Positions 45,928 to 55,224 of a stretch of 64,000 nt of DNA are shown here, piece after piece. How positions within the stretch are numbered: position 1 is the stretch's first letter; every line of letters starts with the position of its first letter. Made by a program: the position numbers and the translations under genes. This DNA comes from an uncultured Sphingomonadaceae bacterium. GTDB lineage: Bacteria > Pseudomonadota > Alphaproteobacteria > Sphingomonadales > Sphingomonadaceae. The DNA lies in the NCBI GenBank assembly GCA_947493195.1, contig CANLQG010000006.1, positions 114,402-178,401 on the forward strand, written 5' to 3'. The notes beneath the pieces are model-generated. The model was not told the origin of the DNA, did not search any database, and saw only the letters and a list, made by a program, of their open reading frames with translations.

Positions 45928-46665
45928 CTATCGGCACAGTATGCCAACATCTGCCATCGGGTAAGGAAGCGGATACATACAGCTTTCGCCCATTTTCCAG
46001 CCAGTCAATCCAATGAGGTGCTGACCGAGCCTGAGTCCGGCACCCTCTGTTGGAGACCAGCGCTTCACGAAGCGATAACCTTGGTGGTCAATTTGCTCAA
46101 AGAGCCACATGCTGCCATCGAAGCCATACGAACACGCGTCCGCCTTTTCTTCAAATAGTCCATCCTCCCTGAGCAACTGTTGCAGGTCAGCCACCTCTTC
46201 ATCGGATAGCCTGATTTTTTTCGAGCTGGCGATAGACCCCGGTTCGTAGCCGCCAGCTCCATCCATTCGCTTTGCAAACAGGGTATACGTGCCCTCATTC
46301 TCCTGAACACGAACGAAGATGGAGGGCGAGAAGCTTGGTATATAGCTGAAGCGGAGGGCAAAATTTGGCGGTGCATCTTGTTCGGAGAAAAGAAAGAACG
46401 AGGGTTCTCGGGCAGCCGTCCACTGCTCTGGATACCATTCCTCCTCGACTTCGCCGATGAGGGGCCTTGGTACTGCGTCGGAACCACAATAATCAACAAT
46501 TGGATCGCCGAATGATTCAGGAAAATATCCTGATGCGAAATTCGCGGCCGCGCTTCCACCTTTCTGGCTGAATTGCGCGTCGAACTCACGATCATATTGG
46601 GGCGCTGGCATGCAACCGAGTGACAATAAACACATGGCAAAAATTGATAATTTCGCACGGTGCAT
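45928..46665 (-). CDS. putative lipoprotein of unknown function
   Basis: 245 residues. Signal with lipobox (FAMCLLSLGC; lipidated C18). The mature part is acidic (GEVEEEWYPEQWTAAREPS) with no motif I recognise; a Cys pair occurs near DYCGSD and EKADACSYGFDG. Coding composition is visibly more AT-rich than neighbours, and the gene is bracketed by repeat copies E/F and G, so it may be imported. Leftward, opposite to nothing nearby; no operon partner. Confidence 0.6.
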   Translation of the reverse strand: MHRAKLSIFAMCLLSLGCMPAPQYDREFDAQFSQKGGSAAANFASGYFPESFGDPIVDYCGSDAVPRPLIGEVEEEWYPEQWTAAREPSFFLFSEQDAPPNFALRFSYIPSFSPSIFVRVQENEGTYTLFAKRMDGAGGYEPGSIASSKKIRLSDEEVADLQQLLREDGLFEEKADACSYGFDGSMWLFEQIDHQGYRFVKRWSPTEGAGLRLGQHLIGLTGWKMGESCMYPLPYPMADVGILCR

Positions 46666-46692
46666 ATCAGCAGAGTAAGCGTGGACGGCTAC

Positions 46693-46717
46693 GTCCGCAA
46701 TGGGGTCGTTAGCGGAC
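46693..46717. repeat. hairpin repeat, family 3 copy G
   Basis: GTCCGC (46693-46698), inner AATGGGGTCGTTA (46699-46711), GCGGAC (46712-46717). Loop shared with copy F, stem different. It lies 28 bases past the start-codon end (right side) of the lipoprotein gene. Confidence 0.55.
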
Positions 46718-46784
46718 AGACTGCTTTTGGCGGCTCTCGATGCCCGCGAAAAGCCGGTTCAGCCACGTTCGCCAGGCCAACGCC

Positions 46785-47348
46785 TCAACGAGGATCGTCA
46801 CCGCCGGGCTGATCGATGATGGCTTCCGATGGATTCTCCTGTGTCCTCTTGCGCAGGTAGCGGCGGGCCGCATCCGCGCGCAGGAAGCTGGCGGCGAACC
46901 GCGTGACCACGCTCAGCGCGAGGAGCACGGCGATATTGCCCAGCACGCCCCAGCTTGCCGAGAACAGCGCGGCCAGTATCCCGGTGAACACCACGCCGAT
47001 GCCTGCCAGCAGCACGCCGAGGATGACGCCGAGCATGCCCCATTCGATGTACGTCGAGGCCAGCGCATAGAGCCAGAGGCTGATCCCGAACAGGAGCGAG
47101 GCGAAGCCGAACAGACCGCCCGCCAATCCGCGCGTCGCCGGGATGAACGCCAGCGGCACAAGGGCAAGGGACACCAGCGCCGCAGCGCCGATCAGATCGG
47201 GTATCCAGCCAAGCGTCCAGACGCTGAACTCGGCAGCCCCGAACAGCAGCAGGACAGGCACGGCAATAATCGCCAGCAGCACCACCACACCGATCACCGC
47301 GAGGCCGAGCGGCGAAACGCGCAATGTCCTGACTTTAATTCCTGCCAC
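46785..47348 (-). CDS. inner-membrane protein of unknown function
   Basis: 187 residues with about five hydrophobic segments (LAVIGVVVLLAIIAVPVLLLF, LIGAAALVSLALVPLAFI, GGLFGFASLLFGISLWLYAL, GMLGVILGVLLAGIGVVFTGILAALFSASWGVLGNIAVLLAL) and a polar tail. It starts MAGIKVRTLRVSPLG, 19 bases after glpX on the same strand, so it is probably cotranscribed. No family recognised. Confidence 0.65.
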   Translation of the reverse strand: MAGIKVRTLRVSPLGLAVIGVVVLLAIIAVPVLLLFGAAEFSVWTLGWIPDLIGAAALVSLALVPLAFIPATRGLAGGLFGFASLLFGISLWLYALASTYIEWGMLGVILGVLLAGIGVVFTGILAALFSASWGVLGNIAVLLALSVVTRFAASFLRADAARRYLRKRTQENPSEAIIDQPGGDDPR

Positions 47349-47367
47349 TGGCTGACCTCGACGTGGC

Positions 47368-48357
47368 CTAGATGCGGTGCTCGGCCCGCACCCAGCGCAC
47401 GGTGCCGCTGCTGGCGCGCATAACCACGCTCTCGGTGGTCATGATGCGTTCGCCGTTGGGGCGCTTGATGCGCTTCACGCCGTCGAGCAGCGATCCGCTG
47501 GTGACGCCGGTAGCGGCGAAGATGCAGTCGCCCTTGGCAAGGTCGTGCAGCTTGTAGATGCGGTCGAGGTCCTCGATCCCCCACTTGCGGGCGCGTTTGC
47601 GCTCGTCATCGTTGCGGAACAGCAGGCGGCCGTTGAACTGCCCGCCCACGCAGCGCAGGGCAGCGGCGGCCAGCACGCCCTCGGGTGCGCCGCCAGAGCC
47701 CATGTAGATGTCGATGGTGGTGTCCTGGTCGGTGGTGGCGATCACGCCTGCCACGTCGCCGTCGCCGATCAGCACCACGCCGCAACCGAGGCCGCGAAGC
47801 TCGGAAATCAGCTCGGCATGTCGCGGACGGTCGAGCACGCAGACGATGATGTCCTTGGGCTCCACGCCTTTCGCTGCCGCCACGGCCTCGACGTTCTGCG
47901 TCGGCGTTTTCGCCAGGTCGATCACGTCCTCGGGATAGCCGGGGCCGACGGCGATCTTGTCCATGTAGACATCGGGCGCATTCAGCAGGCAGCCTTCCTC
48001 GGCAGCGGCCAGCACGGCCAGCGCGTTCGGGCCGGCCTTGGCGGTAATGGTGGTGCCTTCCAGCGGATCGAGCGCGATATCGATCTTCGGACCCTTCCCC
48101 GGTGCACCGCCGACCTTTTCGCCGATGTAGAGCATGGGCGCCTCGTCCCGCTCACCCTCGCCGATCACCACGGTGCCGTCGATGTAGAGCGTGTCGAAGC
48201 TTTTGCGCATGGCCTCCACGGCGGCGGCGTCGGCAGCCTTTTCGTCGCCGCGACCGATCAGGTCCGATGCGGCGATGGCAGCAGCTTCGGTGACGCGCAC
48301 CAGTTCCATGACGAGGACGCGATCGAGCACGCTCTTGGCGGAATTATCGGAGTTCAT
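47368..48357 (-). CDS. glpX: fructose-1,6-bisphosphatase, class II
   Basis: 329 residues. LVRVTEAAAIAASDLIGRGDEKAADAAAVEAMR, VVIGEGERDEAPMLYIGEKVG with metal acids, DPLEGTTITAKAGPNALAVLAAAE, CVLDRPRHAELI, MGSGGAPEGVLAAAALRCVGGQFNGRL, and the closing RWVRAEHRI. Gluconeogenic dephosphorylation of FBP. In alphaproteobacteria it often follows hom; here two opposite-strand genes intervene. Confidence 0.95.
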   Translation of the reverse strand: MNSDNSAKSVLDRVLVMELVRVTEAAAIAASDLIGRGDEKAADAAAVEAMRKSFDTLYIDGTVVIGEGERDEAPMLYIGEKVGGAPGKGPKIDIALDPLEGTTITAKAGPNALAVLAAAEEGCLLNAPDVYMDKIAVGPGYPEDVIDLAKTPTQNVEAVAAAKGVEPKDIIVCVLDRPRHAELISELRGLGCGVVLIGDGDVAGVIATTDQDTTIDIYMGSGGAPEGVLAAAALRCVGGQFNGRLLFRNDDERKRARKWGIEDLDRIYKLHDLAKGDCIFAATGVTSGSLLDGVKRIKRPNGERIMTTESVVMRASSGTVRWVRAEHRI

Positions 48358-48420
48358 AGGTAATTCAGGCTCCCATCTGAATGTCGGACCATGATTGGCT
48401 TGGGCGCTTAGGTCGGGGGG

Positions 48421-48906
48421 ATGACATTGTCGAGGCGGCTTGCGCTCTTTTTATCGCCTCTGGCCATAACCGCGCCCGCGATGGCGCAGGACGTGTACGG
48501 CCCCAGCGATTTTGCCAGCGAAGCCAATAGCGACGCGCCTGTGCCGCTAATCGAGGCCAAGCCCTGCGAGGAGGAGGTGCGCGAGGACGGGGCCATCGTC
48601 GTGTGCCGCGAACTTGAGGAAGCGGATCGCTACCTCTCGCCCCTGCCACGTCCCGTGCAGTCCGACCGGCGGATCATCCCCGGCCTTACCGAACCACCGT
48701 GCTGGGTAACGCAGGGCGAATCGCTGGGCTGCATGCGGCTGGGCTCCGTCCCGCCCTATCCGCCGCTGATCGACCTGACCGCCTTCCCCGAACCGCTGAG
48801 CGAGGAGGAGGCGGCAGCTGTTTCCGCTGTCGAGACAGAGGACACACGGGAGACCGGGGCATCCGCGGGCGAGCGGGTGCCGATAGACCTGTCGGATGAT
48901 GGCTGA
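48421..48906 (+). CDS. secreted protein, first of a tandem pair
   Basis: 161 residues with a signal peptide (RLALFLSPLAITAPAMAQ). It shares with the next gene QxVYGP at the mature start, IEAKPCEEEVREDGAIVVCRE with DRYLSPLP, a downstream PPC...C pair and TAFPEPLSEEEAAAVS, so four cysteines line up in both, likely two disulfides. An acidic tail (ETEDTRETGASAGERVPIDLSDDG) is specific to this copy. Function unknown. Confidence 0.6.
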   Translation: MTLSRRLALFLSPLAITAPAMAQDVYGPSDFASEANSDAPVPLIEAKPCEEEVREDGAIVVCRELEEADRYLSPLPRPVQSDRRIIPGLTEPPCWVTQGESLGCMRLGSVPPYPPLIDLTAFPEPLSEEEAAAVSAVETEDTRETGASAGERVPIDLSDDG

Positions 48907-49335
48907 GTGACCGCACGTGCCATCGCTGCCCTGGCGGCCATCTGCTTCGCTTCCACCGCGCAAGCGCAGCAGGTCTACGGCCCCGTCAATGCCGAACCGG
49001 TGAACGAGGATGCCCCACGTGTTCTGGTAGAGGATGAGGCGTGCGAGGACGCGGTGCAGGACGACGGCACGATCCTGGTTTGCCGGGAGCGGGTGCAGTC
49101 CGAACGCTACATGTCGCCCCTGCCGCCGCCGATCGATGGAGACAGGGGTCTGCTCATTCCCCCGGATGTCAGCACTCTGCCGCCATGCGTCCACGCGCCG
49201 CCGCTCAGTTTTTGCCCCAAGCTGGGTCGGCCGCCTCCGCCGTTGCCGATGGTGGACACCACTGCATTCCCGGAGCCGCTGAGCGCGGAAGATGCCGCGC
49301 GGGTGAGCCGGGTGGGAAATGATCCCGCGGACTAG
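48907..49335 (+). CDS. secreted protein, second of a tandem pair
   Basis: 142 residues, GTG start directly after the first copy's stop (48904-48906). Signal ALAAICFASTAQAQQ, then QVYGPVNAE, VEDEACEDAVQDDGTILVCRERVQSERYMSPLPPP, PPC, FCPKLG, TTAFPEPLSAEDAARVS. It overlaps the end of hom on the other strand by four bases. Probably duplicated from or with its neighbour; function unknown. Confidence 0.6.
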   Translation: MTARAIAALAAICFASTAQAQQVYGPVNAEPVNEDAPRVLVEDEACEDAVQDDGTILVCRERVQSERYMSPLPPPIDGDRGLLIPPDVSTLPPCVHAPPLSFCPKLGRPPPPLPMVDTTAFPEPLSAEDAARVSRVGNDPAD

Positions 49336-50642
49336 CCGACCAGGCGCATCACCAGCGGCTCGTCCACCAGCGCGGGAGAGCCTTCGAGCAGTTCCAGCGC
49401 GCGGGTCACGCCGCTTTCCGGACCTTCGTGGGTGACGATCGCCACCAGCACCGGTTCCTCACCGCCATCTTCGGGGTGGCCGTGCTGGATCATGCTCTCG
49501 ATGGAAACCCCCGCATCGCGCATGGCGGCGGTAATCTCGGCCAGCACACCGGGGCGGTCCGCTACGGTGAAGCGCACGTAGGCGCGGTTGCGTCGGTCGC
49601 CCGGATCGGCCGGCGTGCTCGCTACCAGCGAATCGACCGGCTGGGAGAACGGCGCCATGCGATTGCCGCGTGCAATGTCCACCAAGTCCGCCACCACGGC
49701 GCTTGCGGTGGGGCCATCACCCGCCCCCGCGCCCTGGAACAGCAGGCGGCCCACGTGGTTGCCCTCTGCCACCACCGCATTGGTCGGCCCGTCGACCGCA
49801 GCCAGCGGATGGCGCACGGGCACCAGGTAGGGCGCAACGCGCTGGAACAGATGCCGCGTCCCGTCACGCTCGTCACAGTCGGACAGGCCGATCAGGCGGA
49901 TGACATAGCCCAGCGCACGGGCCTGGGCGATGTCTGCGGCGCGGATACGGCTGATGCCGCTGGCGTCGACCGCGGCGAAATCCAGCTGCGTGCCGAACGC
50001 CAGGCTGGCAAGGATGGCGAGCTTGTGCCCCGCATCCACCCCTTCGATGTCGAACGTCGGATCGGCCTCGGCATAGCCCAGCGCCTGGGCGTCCGACAGC
50101 ACGTCGCCAAAGTCGCGGCCAGTGGTCTCCATCGTCGACAGGATGTAGTTCGATGTGCCGTTGAGGATGCCGTAGATCCGCTCGATGCGATTGGCCGCCG
50201 CCCCTTCTGACAGGCCCTTGATGACAGGGATTCCGCCCGCCACTGCGGCTTCGTAGCGCAGCGGCGCTTCGCTCGCTTCAGCAAGGCGCGCCAGTTCCAG
50301 GCCGTGGTGTGCGATCATCGCCTTGTTCGCGGTGACCAATCCCTTGCCGCCAGCCAGCGCCTTGCGCGCAAGGGCCAGGGCCGGACCATCGGAGCCGCCG
50401 ACCAGTTCCACCACGACATCCACGTCGTCGCGCCCGGCGAAAGCGGTCATGTCGTCTTCCCAGGCATAGGGTGACAGGTCGACGCCGCGATCCTTGCCCC
50501 TGTCGCGAGCGGATACGGCCACCACCTCTATCGCCCGGCCTGCACGCGCGGCTATCAGGTTGCCGTTCTCGGCCAGCAGGCGCAGCACACCGGCGCCCAC
50601 GGTTCCCAGGCCCGCCAGGGCAATTCGCAGATTGTCAGCCAT
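49332..50642 (-). CDS. hom: homoserine dehydrogenase
   Basis: 436 residues from MADNLRIALAGLGTVGAGVLRLL (NAD(P) site). ALARKALAGGKGLVTANKAMIAHHG, YEAAVAGGIPVIKGL, GILNGTSNYILSTME, AEADPTFDIEGVDAGHKLAILASLAFG, DGPTASAVVADLVDIAR, and a C-terminal ACT domain (VRFTVADRPGVLAEITAAMRDAGVSIESMIQH). Reduces aspartate semialdehyde to homoserine for Thr/Met. Confidence 0.96.
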   Translation of the reverse strand: MADNLRIALAGLGTVGAGVLRLLAENGNLIAARAGRAIEVVAVSARDRGKDRGVDLSPYAWEDDMTAFAGRDDVDVVVELVGGSDGPALALARKALAGGKGLVTANKAMIAHHGLELARLAEASEAPLRYEAAVAGGIPVIKGLSEGAAANRIERIYGILNGTSNYILSTMETTGRDFGDVLSDAQALGYAEADPTFDIEGVDAGHKLAILASLAFGTQLDFAAVDASGISRIRAADIAQARALGYVIRLIGLSDCDERDGTRHLFQRVAPYLVPVRHPLAAVDGPTNAVVAEGNHVGRLLFQGAGAGDGPTASAVVADLVDIARGNRMAPFSQPVDSLVASTPADPGDRRNRAYVRFTVADRPGVLAEITAAMRDAGVSIESMIQHGHPEDGGEEPVLVAIVTHEGPESGVTRALELLEGSPALVDEPLVMRLVG

Positions 50643-50723
50643 CGTCTTCCCGTTGCTCGTGTCAGTTGCGGGACGAGGCGTTAGGCACGCTCGCAACGCT
50701 TGGCCAGAGCAGACCTGCTTGGG

Positions 50724-51596
50724 TCAGGTAAAGCGGCGCTCGCAGGGTCCGAGCTGGCCAAGGATAAAAGCGTAGTCCTCGCGCGCCTGTGCCTGCGAGG
50801 CGCGATCGCTCTGGAGGAACGAATCACCCCGCAGCTCGCGCGGCAGGAAGCAGGCGAACTGGTACCACAGCAGCGATTCGGGTTCGGGCGCGCGGGCCGA
50901 GGCATCGACCAGCTCACCCAGCGAAACGCCCCATTCGGGCGTCATTCCGGGCCGGCGGATGACCGATAGCGAAACTGGCGTACCGTCTTCTGTCTCCACG
51001 AACATCTGGGTTTCGAATTCCCCCGCCAGGTTGCCCGGTACGGAGATCACATCGCGCACGCCGATAATGGCGGGAGGGGCATCTGCGGCGGCAAGCTGGG
51101 TCAGCACGCGGCGCACCCTCGCCTCTATCTGCGGCCCTGCCGGCAGCATGGAATCGGACGACAACAGCTGGATAGCGCCCGGCTGGCTGCGCGAAAGATC
51201 GCCGAAGATCACGAAGCTACGCTCCTCCAGGTCGGGCGCATCGCCATCGGCATCGCGGCGTTGGTCCACCACGAAAACCAGTTCGCTGCCAACACCCTGG
51301 GGCGCGACGAGCAGGCTTCGTGTCAGCGCCTCTATGTAAAGACGTACCTTGCCCGGCTCCACATTGGGCGCGCGCTCGGGCGGGAAGGCGATCTGGTCCT
51401 CCACCGTCACCACCGCGACGGTATCGGACTCGGTCGCCATGGTCACAAGGTCGGCATATGTGGGCGCCTGCGACGAAGGCAGTTCAGCCGAAACAGAGTC
51501 CTGCGACATGGCAGGGCCTGCCGAAACACAGGCGGGGGTGGCAACCGCCAGCAGGCCTGCAAGCAGCGCCTTGGCGGAGGTGACAGGTAATGGCAT
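50724..51596 (-). CDS. secreted protein of unknown function
   Basis: 290 residues from MPLPVTSAKALLAGLLAVATPA; longer upstream starts lack a signal context. The mature part is soluble: SDTVAVVTVEDQIAFPPERAPNVEPGKVRLYIEALTRSLLVAP, RSFVIFGDLSRSQPGAIQLLS, ARVRRVLTQLAA and a C-terminal DYAFILGQLGPCERRFT. No family recognised. It is divergent from tonB across a 386-base gap. Confidence 0.6.
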   Translation of the reverse strand: MPLPVTSAKALLAGLLAVATPACVSAGPAMSQDSVSAELPSSQAPTYADLVTMATESDTVAVVTVEDQIAFPPERAPNVEPGKVRLYIEALTRSLLVAPQGVGSELVFVVDQRRDADGDAPDLEERSFVIFGDLSRSQPGAIQLLSSDSMLPAGPQIEARVRRVLTQLAAADAPPAIIGVRDVISVPGNLAGEFETQMFVETEDGTPVSLSVIRRPGMTPEWGVSLGELVDASARAPEPESLLWYQFACFLPRELRGDSFLQSDRASQAQAREDYAFILGQLGPCERRFT

Positions 51597-51982
51597 CGGC
51601 TTGCTTTTCCTTGCTGCTGGTCCGGTCTTGCGTGCGGCCTTATGCGCGGCGCCTTGCGTCTCGACAATGCGTGAAGCGCACGCGCGGGTCCGCGCTTTTG
51701 CGCATGACAGGCGGGTTAGGGTGAATTGGCGCTTAATCAACAAAGGGTTTGCCCCAGCCGGTCAGGCCCGTTAAGAGCCGCCCAAGTCTGTCCGGGAAAA
51801 AGATAGAAAAATTCCCGCTGTGACGTTTTGGGCACATTTTGTTGTTGTGCCGGGTCGAAGTCGCAAGGTATCAAACGGTAGGCATACTATTCATGCGGGA
51901 TCATCCGGACGTGTTCCGGGTAGTCTCAGAAGGGTCGGGTCGTTTCGGCTCGGTCGGACGAAAAACGGAGTGAAGGGACTGG
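51597..51982. other. intergenic region upstream of tonB
   Basis: Divergent promoter region. It holds a CGGGAA/TTCCCG hairpin (51793-51817) and a GGCAC/GTGCC hairpin (51831-51851) that may belong to the tonB leader, and no supportable gene. A Fur box could not be recognised by eye, though iron control of tonB would be expected. Confidence 0.4.
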
Positions 51983-52663
51983 ATGGCTTACGCTGACCAA
52001 GAAATGAGCGGCAGTCGAGTTGTTTCGATTGTCATCGTTGCCCTCATCCACGTGGCAGTTGGCTATTTGCTCATTTCCGGGCTCGCCATTTCGGCGGTGA
52101 AGGAAATTGCAGAGCGAGTGACCACCGTGGATATCGAGGAGCCGGAACCACCGGAACCGGAGGAGGAACCACCACCACCGCCGCCCGAGCAGGACGTCGC
52201 ACCGCCGCCGCCTGTCGCGCCGCCGCCGCCGATGAACATATCGCCAGCGCCGCCGCAGATCCGCACGCAGCCGAACATTCCGCCGCCGGCACCCCCGGCA
52301 TTGCGGGTTCCGCCGCCGGCACCGGCTGCACCGCCGGCACCGCCGCCAGCACCGCCGCCACCGCCTTCGCAGGCACGCCCGGCATCCCCGGATGGCCAGG
52401 CCCGCTGGACGCGTCGCATCATCGAAAACTACCCTTCACGCGCTCTGCGTCGTGAGATCGAGGGTACGGTCGGTGTGAGTGTAACCGTCGGCCCGGATGG
52501 ACGCGTGTCCTCTTGCCGGGTGACCCGTGCAGCGGATCCCACGCTGGACCAGGCGGCTTGCGACGACATTACGCGCTACGCCCGATTCAACCCTGCCCTG
52601 GACGACGCTGGTCGTCCGACGACGGGCAGCTGGGCGACCAACATCGTTTACCAGATCAACTGA
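51983..52663 (+). CDS. tonB: TonB energy transducer
   Basis: 226 residues. One N-terminal helix (VVSIVIVALIHVAVGYLLISG with the HIS-type anchor), a long proline-rich spacer from about residue 50 to 145 (EPPEPEEEPPPPPPEQD, PPAPPALRVPPPAPAAPPAPP), and a C-terminal TonB fold (RRIIENYPSRALRREIEGTVGVSVTVGPDGRVSSC to ITRYARFNPALDD). Couples inner-membrane proton motive force to outer-membrane transporters. First gene of the energisation locus. Confidence 0.92.
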   Translation: MAYADQEMSGSRVVSIVIVALIHVAVGYLLISGLAISAVKEIAERVTTVDIEEPEPPEPEEEPPPPPPEQDVAPPPPVAPPPPMNISPAPPQIRTQPNIPPPAPPALRVPPPAPAAPPAPPPAPPPPPSQARPASPDGQARWTRRIIENYPSRALRREIEGTVGVSVTVGPDGRVSSCRVTRAADPTLDQAACDDITRYARFNPALDDAGRPTTGSWATNIVYQIN

Positions 52664-52700
52664 TCGAACAGATTTTCTCTAGGAAGAGGACTTACATCGC

Positions 52701-53513
52701 ATGCTTATCGAAACACTCGCCGTCGCAGGCGCCGAAGCTCCGGCCAACCAGTTCGGCTTCATGGAAGCCATGGAACAGGGCGGCCCCGTCGCCTGGGCCA
52801 TTCTCACCGTGCTGGTCATCCAGTCGGTCGGATCGTTCTACATCCTGTTCACCAAGATCTTCGAACAGAACAAGGTAATGAAGGAATACCGTTCCAACCG
52901 TGCCGCTTTCTGGCGTTCCGGTTCGATCAAGGAAGGCGCTACCAAGTTCGACAAGGACAGCGCATGGCGCCAGCTGGTCGACGACGGCATCCGTGCCGGC
53001 GACGAATCGTCCAAGATGCACGACAGCCTCGAATCGCATGACTGGCTGCACGGCACGCTGGCCCGTTCGGAAAGCGCCATCATGGCGAAGCTGAACGGCG
53101 GCCTGCCTTTCCTCGCCACGGTGGGTGCAACGGCTCCCTTCGTCGGGCTGCTCGGCACCGTGATCGGTATCTACCGCGCTCTCATCAACATCGGCATCTC
53201 CGGTTCGGCCTCGATCGACAAGGTTGCAGGCCCCGTGGGTGAAGCCCTGATCATGACCGCCATCGGTCTGCTCGTGGCCGTGCCGGCCGTGTTCGCCTAC
53301 AACTACCTGATGAGCCGCAACCGCAAGATCTCCGCGATGCTTTCGGGCTTCTCGACCGATCTGCAGGCCAACATCACCTCGAACGGCCAGGTAAAGCCTG
53401 CCGTCGCAGCTCCGGCTTCGAAGACGGCTGCCAAGCCTGTCACTGCCAAGCCCGCAACCACCAAGGCAGGCGCAACGGCTACTTCGACCTCGCCGAACGC
53501 TCCCCGGAGCTAA
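52701..53513 (+). CDS. exbB: ExbB/TolQ-family proton channel subunit
   Basis: 270 residues. Helices: GGPVAWAILTVLVIQSVGSFYILF, then GGLPFLATVGATAPFVGLLGTVIGIYRALINIG and GPVGEALIMTAIGLLVAVPAVFAYNYL, the MotA/TolQ/ExbB core. The C-terminal ~50 residues are Ala/Lys/Thr/Pro-rich, a tail not in E. coli ExbB. Forms the stator with the ExbD proteins. Starts 37 bases after tonB with AGGAAGAGGA upstream. Confidence 0.93.
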   Translation: MLIETLAVAGAEAPANQFGFMEAMEQGGPVAWAILTVLVIQSVGSFYILFTKIFEQNKVMKEYRSNRAAFWRSGSIKEGATKFDKDSAWRQLVDDGIRAGDESSKMHDSLESHDWLHGTLARSESAIMAKLNGGLPFLATVGATAPFVGLLGTVIGIYRALINIGISGSASIDKVAGPVGEALIMTAIGLLVAVPAVFAYNYLMSRNRKISAMLSGFSTDLQANITSNGQVKPAVAAPASKTAAKPVTAKPATTKAGATATSTSPNAPRS

Positions 53514-53601
53514 GGCACACGGTCGCCAAGAGAACTGGCGGGCGCTTTCGCATGCGGGCGCCCGCCACCCGAATTAAGTAACCTGAGATAGGACTAGAGA
53601 C

Positions 53602-54138
<537 letters not shown>

Positions 54139-54186
54139 TACCAGTTGCCAGATCGACAGGACGAACAGATTAAGGAGTAAGCTACC

Positions 54187-54621
54187 ATGGCAATGTCAGG
54201 CGGCAGCGATGATGGCGAACCGATGATGGACATGAACATGACGCCGTTGATCGACGTCCTGCTCGTGCTGCTCATCATGTTTATCATCACCATCCCGGTG
54301 GCGACGCACGCGGTCAACATCGACCTGCCTTCGCCCACCAACAACCCGGACACCCCGGATGTCGACCCGATCAAGAACAAGATCGTGCTGACCCCGGATG
54401 GCGAAATCCTCTGGAACGCCGAAGCGATCAGCCAGGGCGAACTGGTCGGCAACCTGCAACAGTCTCTCACCTTCGCGGTGGAGCCGGAACTGCAGTTCGA
54501 GCCGGAAGCCAACGCCAGCTACGATCTGTCGGCCAAGGTGCTGAACATCATCAAGGCCAGCGGCGTCACGAAGTTCGGCTTCGTCGGCAACGAGAAGTAC
54601 CGGGCCTTCGGCAAGGAATAG
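54187..54621 (+). CDS. ExbD-family protein 2
   Basis: 144 residues. NMTPLIDVLLVLLIMFIITIPVATHAVNIDLPSP holds the relay Asp. The periplasmic part (KIVLTPDGEILWNAEAISQGELVGNLQQSL, EPELQFEPEANASYDLSAKVLNIIKASGVTKFGFVGNEKYRAF) is standard. 48 bases after exbD1 with AAGGAG at 54171-54176. A strong terminator follows. Confidence 0.92.
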   Translation: MAMSGGSDDGEPMMDMNMTPLIDVLLVLLIMFIITIPVATHAVNIDLPSPTNNPDTPDVDPIKNKIVLTPDGEILWNAEAISQGELVGNLQQSLTFAVEPELQFEPEANASYDLSAKVLNIIKASGVTKFGFVGNEKYRAFGKE

Positions 54622-54648
54622 ATCCTTCCCGCGAGAGCACACGAACAA

Positions 54649-54674
54649 GGGGCGGAGCGATCCGCCCCTTTTTT
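54649..54674 (+). terminator. rho-independent terminator after exbD2
   Basis: Perfect eight-base stem GGGGCGGA (54649-54656) / TCCGCCCC (54661-54668), loop GCGA, six T (54669-54674). It ends the tonB-exbB-exbD-exbD transcript and separates it from exbD3. Confidence 0.93.
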
Positions 54675-54780
54675 GTGCGTGCAATCCTGCGTCGTCGCCC
54701 ACTCCCGACCCCCATGCCCTCTTGACCCAGCTCGCGATAAGTGATGTTATCCTGTCACATACTGGGAAGAGGAGAATACC

Positions 54781-55224
54781 ATGGCCATTCGTTCCCGCAT
54801 GCTGGATCGCAGCTACAGCACTGTGCCCCAACCCATGAGCGAACTGAACATCACGCCCCTCATCGATGTCCTGCTTGTGCTGCTGGTCATGCTGATCCTC
54901 TCCATCCCCATCGCAGCGCACCGGCTGGACGTGGACCTGCCTGGCCCCGGCCCCCGCGCGCTGACCGATTACGAAGCGGTCGCGCTGGTCGTACAGCAGA
55001 ACGGTGCCGTCCTGTGGAACGGCGAAGCGGTGTCGCATGCCGAACTGGACAGCCGCCTCGCGGCGGCCGCCGCACAGCCGGAAATGCCACTGATCCGCTT
55101 CGAACCCGAAGCCAATGCCAGCTACGAGGCAAGCGTGAACGTCATCAACGCCATCGCCGATGCAAGGCTCGACAAGTTCGCCTTCGTCGGCAACGAGCGG
55201 TACCGCGAGTTCGATGCCGACTAG
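54781..55224 (+). CDS. ExbD-family protein 3
   Basis: 147 residues. QPMSELNITPLIDVLLVLLVMLILSIPIAAHRLDVDLPGPGP contains the relay Asp. The soluble part (GAVLWNGEAVSHAELDSRLAAAAAQPEMPLIRFEPEANASYEASVNVINAIADARLDKFAFVGNERYREFDAD) is a clear copy of exbD2. It lies beyond the terminator with its own AGGAG (54770-54775), so it belongs to a second unit with exbD4. Confidence 0.9.
   Translation: MAIRSRMLDRSYSTVPQPMSELNITPLIDVLLVLLVMLILSIPIAAHRLDVDLPGPGPRALTDYEAVALVVQQNGAVLWNGEAVSHAELDSRLAAAAAQPEMPLIRFEPEANASYEASVNVINAIADARLDKFAFVGNERYREFDAD

Noticed and set aside
52063..52422. Gly-rich leftward ORF in tonB
   Set aside because: Antisense of the proline-rich spacer of TonB.
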